A stretch of 48,304 nucleotides of DNA from an uncultured Acidobacteriota bacterium (GTDB lineage: Bacteria > Acidobacteriota > Polarisedimenticolia > Polarisedimenticolales > JAIQFR01), in NCBI GenBank assembly GCA_937864465.1, contig CALMJU010000016.1:1-48304 (forward strand), read 5' to 3'. A program made the position numbers and the translations under genes. Below, one piece after another: positions 44,258 through 48,304 of this stretch; position 1 is the stretch's first letter; every line of letters begins with the position of its first letter. Under the pieces are notes generated by a model. That model saw only the letters and a program-made list of their open reading frames with translations, was not told the DNA's origin and ran no database searches.

Positions 44258-44716
44258 ATGGCGGACGGGAAGAAGGCGATCGAGGCGCTTCGCGGGCGGT
44301 TTCCCGGCGCGGTCGTGTCGGAGGGTTCGTTCCGCGACCAGCACTGGGCGGTTCTCCGGCTCGAGACGCTCGTGGAGGCGTGCCGCTGGCTCCGGGACGA
44401 TCCGGCCTGGGCCTTCGACGTCCTGCTCGACGCGACGGCGGCGCACTGGCCGGACGATCCCGAGCCGATCGAGCTGATCTACCACCTCCACAGCACGGCC
44501 CGGAACGACCGTCTCCGGATCAAGGTGCGGACGGCCGACGGCGCGGAGGTTCCCACGCTCTCCGGGGTGTGGCGATCCGCCGAGTGGGCCGAGCGCGAGA
44601 CGTACGACATGTTCGGGATCGTCTTCCGAGGGCATCCGGACCTCCGGAGGATCCTGATGCCCGAGGACTACACGGATTTCCCGCTCCGCAAGGAGTTCCC
44701 GCTCTATCGCGGCTGA
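44258..44716 (+). CDS. nuoC: NADH-quinone oxidoreductase subunit C
   Basis: A 152-residue hydrophilic subunit of the 30-kDa family. It lies in the connecting arm next to the quinone site. The diagnostic C-terminal block GVWRSAEWAERETYDMFGIVF...HPDLRRILMPEDY...FPLRKEFPL is complete. It is separate from nuoD, unlike the fused NuoCD of E. coli. It follows nuoA by three bases, and nuoB, which usually lies between them, is absent. Confidence 0.94.
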   Translation: MADGKKAIEALRGRFPGAVVSEGSFRDQHWAVLRLETLVEACRWLRDDPAWAFDVLLDATAAHWPDDPEPIELIYHLHSTARNDRLRIKVRTADGAEVPTLSGVWRSAEWAERETYDMFGIVFRGHPDLRRILMPEDYTDFPLRKEFPLYRG

Positions 44717-44738
44717 GCGAAGAGGCCCCGAAGCGACG

Positions 44739-45935
44739 ATGCCCCCGACCTACGAGCGCTCCGAAGAGCATCCGGACGTCATCACGCTGAACATGGGCCC
44801 GTCGCACCCGGCCACGCACGGGGTGCTGCGGATCGTCCTCCGGCTCGACGGCGAGACGGTGGTCAAGGCCACGCCGCACATCGGCTACCTCCACCGCGGC
44901 ATGGAGAAGATCGCCGAGAACCGGAGCTACCTCCAGTTCCTCCCGTACACCGACCGGATGGACTACCTGAGCCCGCTCGCGGCGAACGTCGGGTTCGCGC
45001 TCGCGGTCGAGGCGCTGCTCGGGATCCGGGTCCCGCCGCGCTGCGAGGTGATCCGGGTCCTCTGCTGCGAGCTGGCGAGGATCGGGTCGCACCTGGTGTG
45101 GCTCGGGACCCACGCCCTCGACATGGGCGCGGGCACCGTGTTCTTCCACACGTTCCGCGACCGCGAGTGGCACTACGACCTCATCGAGCACCTGACCGGA
45201 GCGCGTCTCACCACCTCGTTCACGCGCGTGGGCGGGATCGCGCGCGACGTGGACGCGGCCTGGCTCCGCAAGCTCCGCGACTTCGTGGACGCGATGCCGC
45301 GGCGGATCCGGGAGTACGAGGCGCTCCTCACGAAGAACACGATCTGGCTGAAGCGCACGCGGGGGGTCGGGGTCCTGCGCGCCGCGGACGCGCTGTCGCT
45401 GGGTGTGACGGGCCCGTCGCTCCGGGCCTCGGGGGTGGAGCACGACGTCCGCAAGCTGCGGCCGTACTCCGGGTACGAGAGGTACGATTTCGAGATCCCG
45501 ACGGGGAGCGAGGGGGACATCTACGACCGCTATCTCGTCCGCCTCGAGGAGATGCGGCAGTCGCTCCGGATCCTCGACCAGGCGCTGCGCGACGTCCCAG
45601 ACGGGCCCGTGAGCGTGGAGGATCCGAAGGTCTTCCTGCCGCCCAAGCGCAAGGTCCTGACGAGCATGGAGGAGCTGATCCACCAGTTCATGATCGTGAC
45701 GGAGGGGTTCGAGTGTCCGGCGGGGGAGGTGTTCCACTCGACCGAGGTGCCGAAGGGGGAGCTCGGGTTCTACGTCGTCTCCACCGGCGGGAAGGCGCCG
45801 TACCGGCTCCGGATCCGCTCCCCGAGCTTCCACAACCTGGCGGCGCTGCCGCTTCTCTGCGAGGGAGGTCTCGTAGCCGACGTGATCGCCGTCATCGGCA
45901 GCCTCGACCCGGTGCTGGGCGAGGTGGACCGGTGA
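44739..45935 (+). CDS. nuoD: NADH-quinone oxidoreductase subunit D
   Basis: A 398-residue 49-kDa-type subunit that forms the quinone-binding cavity with NuoB. Motifs include LNMGPSHPATHGVLR, GYLHRGMEKIAE, the cavity segment QFLPYTDRMDYLSP (with the quinone Tyr and His region), RTRGVGVL, and the C-terminal PRGELGFYVVSTG-like PKGELGFYVVSTGG, PYRLRIRSPSFHNL and GSLDPVLGEVDR. The full length agrees with the family. Its electron donor cluster N2 is carried by NuoB, which is not in this operon. Confidence 0.96.
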   Translation: MPPTYERSEEHPDVITLNMGPSHPATHGVLRIVLRLDGETVVKATPHIGYLHRGMEKIAENRSYLQFLPYTDRMDYLSPLAANVGFALAVEALLGIRVPPRCEVIRVLCCELARIGSHLVWLGTHALDMGAGTVFFHTFRDREWHYDLIEHLTGARLTTSFTRVGGIARDVDAAWLRKLRDFVDAMPRRIREYEALLTKNTIWLKRTRGVGVLRAADALSLGVTGPSLRASGVEHDVRKLRPYSGYERYDFEIPTGSEGDIYDRYLVRLEEMRQSLRILDQALRDVPDGPVSVEDPKVFLPPKRKVLTSMEELIHQFMIVTEGFECPAGEVFHSTEVPKGELGFYVVSTGGKAPYRLRIRSPSFHNLAALPLLCEGGLVADVIAVIGSLDPVLGEVDR

Positions 45936-45965
45936 GCGCTCGCGTCGGATAGCCCCGGAGTCGCC

Positions 45966-46430
45966 ATGTTCGGTCCCGAGTTCGAGCGGAAGGTGGACAG
46001 GATCGTGGCCCGGTACCCCGAGCCCAAGGCGGCGCTGCTGCCGGTGCTCTGGCTGGTGCAGCGGACCCGGGGGTTCGTCGGGCTGGACGCGGAGGCCTGG
46101 GTCGCGGAGCGGCTGGGGGTCGGCGCCGCCCACGTCCACGGCGTCGTGTCGTTCTACACGATGTACCGGCAGAAGCAGCTCGGGCGCTACCACATCCAGC
46201 TCTGCACGACGCTGTCGTGCATGCTGCGCGGATCCGACGACCTCGCGGCCCATCTCGAGAAGAAGCTCGGGATCCGGCCCGGGGAGACGACCCCCGACGG
46301 GAAGTTCTCCCTCGCGAAGGTGGAGTGCCTCGGCTCGTGCGGCACGGCGCCGATGCTCCAGCTGAACGACGACTACCACGAGAACCTGACGATCGACGGC
46401 CTCGACCGGCTGCTCGACGGCCTGCCCTGA
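45966..46430 (+). CDS. nuoE: NADH-quinone oxidoreductase subunit E
   Basis: A 154-residue 24-kDa-type subunit with a thioredoxin-like fold. The four ligands of the [2Fe-2S] cluster N1a are C80, C85, C121 and C125 (CTTLSC and CLGSC). HVHGVVSFYTMY is the usual helix. It pairs with NuoF in the NADH-oxidising tip. It starts 30 bases after nuoD and ends 14 bases before nuoF. Confidence 0.95.
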   Translation: MFGPEFERKVDRIVARYPEPKAALLPVLWLVQRTRGFVGLDAEAWVAERLGVGAAHVHGVVSFYTMYRQKQLGRYHIQLCTTLSCMLRGSDDLAAHLEKKLGIRPGETTPDGKFSLAKVECLGSCGTAPMLQLNDDYHENLTIDGLDRLLDGLP

Positions 46431-46444
46431 GCGCGGAGACCGGC

Positions 46445-47710
46445 ATGGAGCGGATTCTCACCCGCAACGTCGGCAAGGAGGGCTCCCACACCCTGGCGGT
46501 GTACGAGGCCTCGGGAGGCTACCAGGCACTCCGCAAGGCGCTCGGCGCGATGACCCCCGAGGCGGTCGTCGAGGAGGTGAAGCGCTCGGGGCTCCGGGGC
46601 CGCGGCGGCGCCGGCTTCCCGACCGGCCTCAAGTGGTCCTTCATGCCGAAGGACGCGGCGCGGCCGAAGTACCTGATCTGCAACGCGGACGAGTCCGAGC
46701 CGGGAACGTTCAAGGACCGCGTTCTCATCGAGAAGGACCCGCATCTCGTCCTCGAGGGGTGCCTCGTCTCGGCCTTCGCGATGGGCGCCCGCGCGGCGTT
46801 CGTGTACATCCGAGGAGAGTACGTGCACGGCGCCCGCATCCTCGAGCGGGCGATCGAGGAGGCGTACGAGAAGGGATACGCGGGGAAGAACGTCCTGGGG
46901 AGCGGCTTCGACTGCGACCTCGTCCTCCACGTCGGCGCCGGCGCCTACATCTGCGGGGAGGAGACCTCCCTCATGAGCTCCCTCGAAGGGAACCGCGGCT
47001 ACCCGCGCCTGAAGCCGCCGTTCCCGGCCCAGGCGGGGCTGTGGGGCTGCCCGACGACGATCAACAACGTGGAGACGCTCGCCTGCGTCCCGTTCATCGT
47101 CGAGAGGGGCGGCGACTGGTTCCTGTCGATCGGCAAGCCGCCGAAGAACACAGGCCCGAAGCTCTACGCGCTGTCCGGCCACGTGAAGCGGCCCGGCGTC
47201 TACGAGGCCCCGATGGGGCTGCCGCTCCGGGAGCTGATCCAGAACCTCGGGGGCGGGATGCTCCGGGACGACCGGCCGCTCAAGGCCGTCATCCCGGGCG
47301 GCTCCTCGGTCCCCGTCCTGACGGCCGACGAATGCGACGTCGACCTCGACTTCGACTCGCTCGCGGCGAAGGGGAGCATGCTCGGCTCCGCCGCCGTCAT
47401 CGTCATGGACTCCTCGACCTGCATGGTCCGGGCGATCGAGCGGGTGGCGCACTTCTACGCGCACGAGTCGTGCGGGCAGTGCACTCCCTGCAGGGAGGGG
47501 TGCGGCTGGATGGAGCGGGTCCTCGCCCGGATCGAGCGCGGCGAGGGGCGGCAGGAGGACCTCGATCTGCTGCTCGACGTGTCGTCGCACATCCTCGGCC
47601 ACACGGTCTGCCCGCTGGGCGACGCCGCGGCGATGCCGGTCGCGTCGTTCGTGACCAAGTTCCGGCACGAGTTCCAGTACCACATCGACCACAAGAAGTG
47701 CATGGTGTGA
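46445..47710 (+). CDS. nuoF: NADH-quinone oxidoreductase subunit F
   Basis: A 421-residue 51-kDa-type subunit. It binds NADH and FMN at RGRGGAGFPTGLKWSF (51-66) and NADESEPGTFKDR (80-92), has GAGAYICGEETSLMSSLEG, and ligates the [4Fe-4S] cluster N3 by C343, C346, C349 (ESCGQCTPCREG) and C389 (HTVCPLGDA). ATG 46445 (MERILT) lies 14 bases after nuoE. The frame extends upstream but only as a shadow of nuoE. Confidence 0.96.
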   Translation: MERILTRNVGKEGSHTLAVYEASGGYQALRKALGAMTPEAVVEEVKRSGLRGRGGAGFPTGLKWSFMPKDAARPKYLICNADESEPGTFKDRVLIEKDPHLVLEGCLVSAFAMGARAAFVYIRGEYVHGARILERAIEEAYEKGYAGKNVLGSGFDCDLVLHVGAGAYICGEETSLMSSLEGNRGYPRLKPPFPAQAGLWGCPTTINNVETLACVPFIVERGGDWFLSIGKPPKNTGPKLYALSGHVKRPGVYEAPMGLPLRELIQNLGGGMLRDDRPLKAVIPGGSSVPVLTADECDVDLDFDSLAAKGSMLGSAAVIVMDSSTCMVRAIERVAHFYAHESCGQCTPCREGCGWMERVLARIERGEGRQEDLDLLLDVSSHILGHTVCPLGDAAAMPVASFVTKFRHEFQYHIDHKKCMV

Positions 47711-47711
47711 G

Positions 47712-48304
47712 ATGCCGAAGCTGACGGTGGACGGTCGGGAGATCGAGGTCGCGCCGGGCACGACCGTGCTCCAGGCGGCCCTCTCCATGGGCATCGAGAT
47801 CCCGCACTACTGCTGGCACCCGGGGCTTTCCGTGTCGGGGAACTGCCGGATGTGTCTCGTCGAGATCGAGAAGGCGCCGAAGCTCCAGATCGCCTGCGCG
47901 ACCCAGGCGGCCGACGGGATGGTCGTCCGCACCGACACGGATCGGGTCCGGAGCTCGAGAGCGGCGATGATGGAGTTCTTCCTCATCCATCACCCCCTCG
48001 ACTGCCCGATCTGCGACCAGGCGGGGGAGTGCCGGCTGCAGGAGTACGCGGTCGAGCACGGCACCGGGAGGAGCCGCTACCTCGAGGCGAAGCTCCAGTC
48101 GAGCAAGGCCGTGGACATCGGGCCGCACGTCCTCCTCGACCAGGAGCGCTGCATCCGGTGCAGCCGCTGCATCCGCTTCTGCGACGAGGTGACGAAGACG
48201 TCCGAGCTCGCCTTCTTCCGTCGCGGCGAGCGCACGCAGGTCGGGATCCACCCCGGGAAGCCCCTCGCGAACCCGTACTCCGGGAACGTCGTGGACCTCT
48301 GCCC
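47712..48304 (+). CDS. nuoG: NADH-quinone oxidoreductase subunit G (partial, cut by window end)
   Basis: The first 197 residues of the 75-kDa-type subunit; the stop lies outside. The N-terminal ferredoxin-like domain has the [2Fe-2S] N1b ligands C34, C45, C48 and C62. Next is the His-ligated [4Fe-4S] N5 motif H94, C98, C101, C107, then the first four Cys of a [4Fe-4S] cluster, C147, C150, C153, C157 (ERCIRCSRCIRFC). All expected ligands are present up to the cut. ATG 47712 begins one base after the nuoF stop. The rest of the operon (nuoH-N) should follow. Confidence 0.94.
   Translation, partial: MPKLTVDGREIEVAPGTTVLQAALSMGIEIPHYCWHPGLSVSGNCRMCLVEIEKAPKLQIACATQAADGMVVRTDTDRVRSSRAAMMEFFLIHHPLDCPICDQAGECRLQEYAVEHGTGRSRYLEAKLQSSKAVDIGPHVLLDQERCIRCSRCIRFCDEVTKTSELAFFRRGERTQVGIHPGKPLANPYSGNVVDLC

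Overview
The window is a strongly GC-rich, densely packed bacterial chromosome segment. The cell is Gram-negative: there is a TolC-type outer-membrane factor, a TonB/ExbB/ExbD module and a lipoprotein. It respires through a proton-pumping NADH dehydrogenase. GTG and TTG starts and ATGA/GTGA stop-start overlaps are common. No rRNA, tRNA, CRISPR array, phage or plasmid gene was seen. I cannot name the phylum. The composition, the single-chain PurS/PurL/PurQ, the cohesin/dockerin proteins and the RAYT repeats would fit an Acidobacteriota-like or other deep GC-rich lineage; that is inference only.

Layout. 1-2.7 kb: end of a PIN-like protein, an endo/exonuclease/phosphatase-family protein, then a DUF134 regulator - NifX-like protein - Mrp ATPase set behind a promoter that carries a 20-bp palindrome. 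2.8-6.8 kb: carbamate kinase and HflX, with the gap between them filled by a RAYT transposase flanked by inverted REP-like ends. 6.8-10.9 kb: vitamin B6 island (MocR/PdxR regulator, pdxS, pdxT) plus ilvE. 10.9-15 kb: hybrid histidine kinase (minus), FAD reductase (plus), small membrane protein (minus). 15-24.8 kb: a second REP-pair element, leuS, a 1331-residue single-chain PurS-PurL-PurQ (minus), and a secreted S9 peptidase. 24.8-28.1 kb (minus): a secreted beta-helix protein ending in a dockerin, followed 20 nt later by a cohesin-type lipoprotein. 28.2-32.3 kb (minus): lepA, a third REP-pair element, tsaD and mtnA. 32.3-40.2 kb (plus): two Opp/Dpp-type ABC ATPases without permeases, then TolC, YIP1, MacA-like adaptor, MacB-like ATPase and permease. 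40.2-43.7 kb: ExbB, two ExbD-like proteins, TonB and a TPR protein. 43.9 kb-end: nuoA, nuoC, nuoD, nuoE, nuoF and nuoG (cut by the window end), with no nuoB between nuoA and nuoC.

Most notable: (1) a RAYT transposase with three related inverted-end elements, each within 24 nt of the start of a translation-linked gene (hflX, leuS, lepA), none of which has a Shine-Dalgarno sequence; (2) an adjacent dockerin/cohesin pair that looks like a one-protein cell-surface anchoring system; (3) two ExbD-like proteins in which the essential membrane aspartate is alanine, next to an ExbB that looks intact; (4) the missing nuoB; (5) the single-chain FGAM synthase with Asp in place of Glu in its glutaminase triad.
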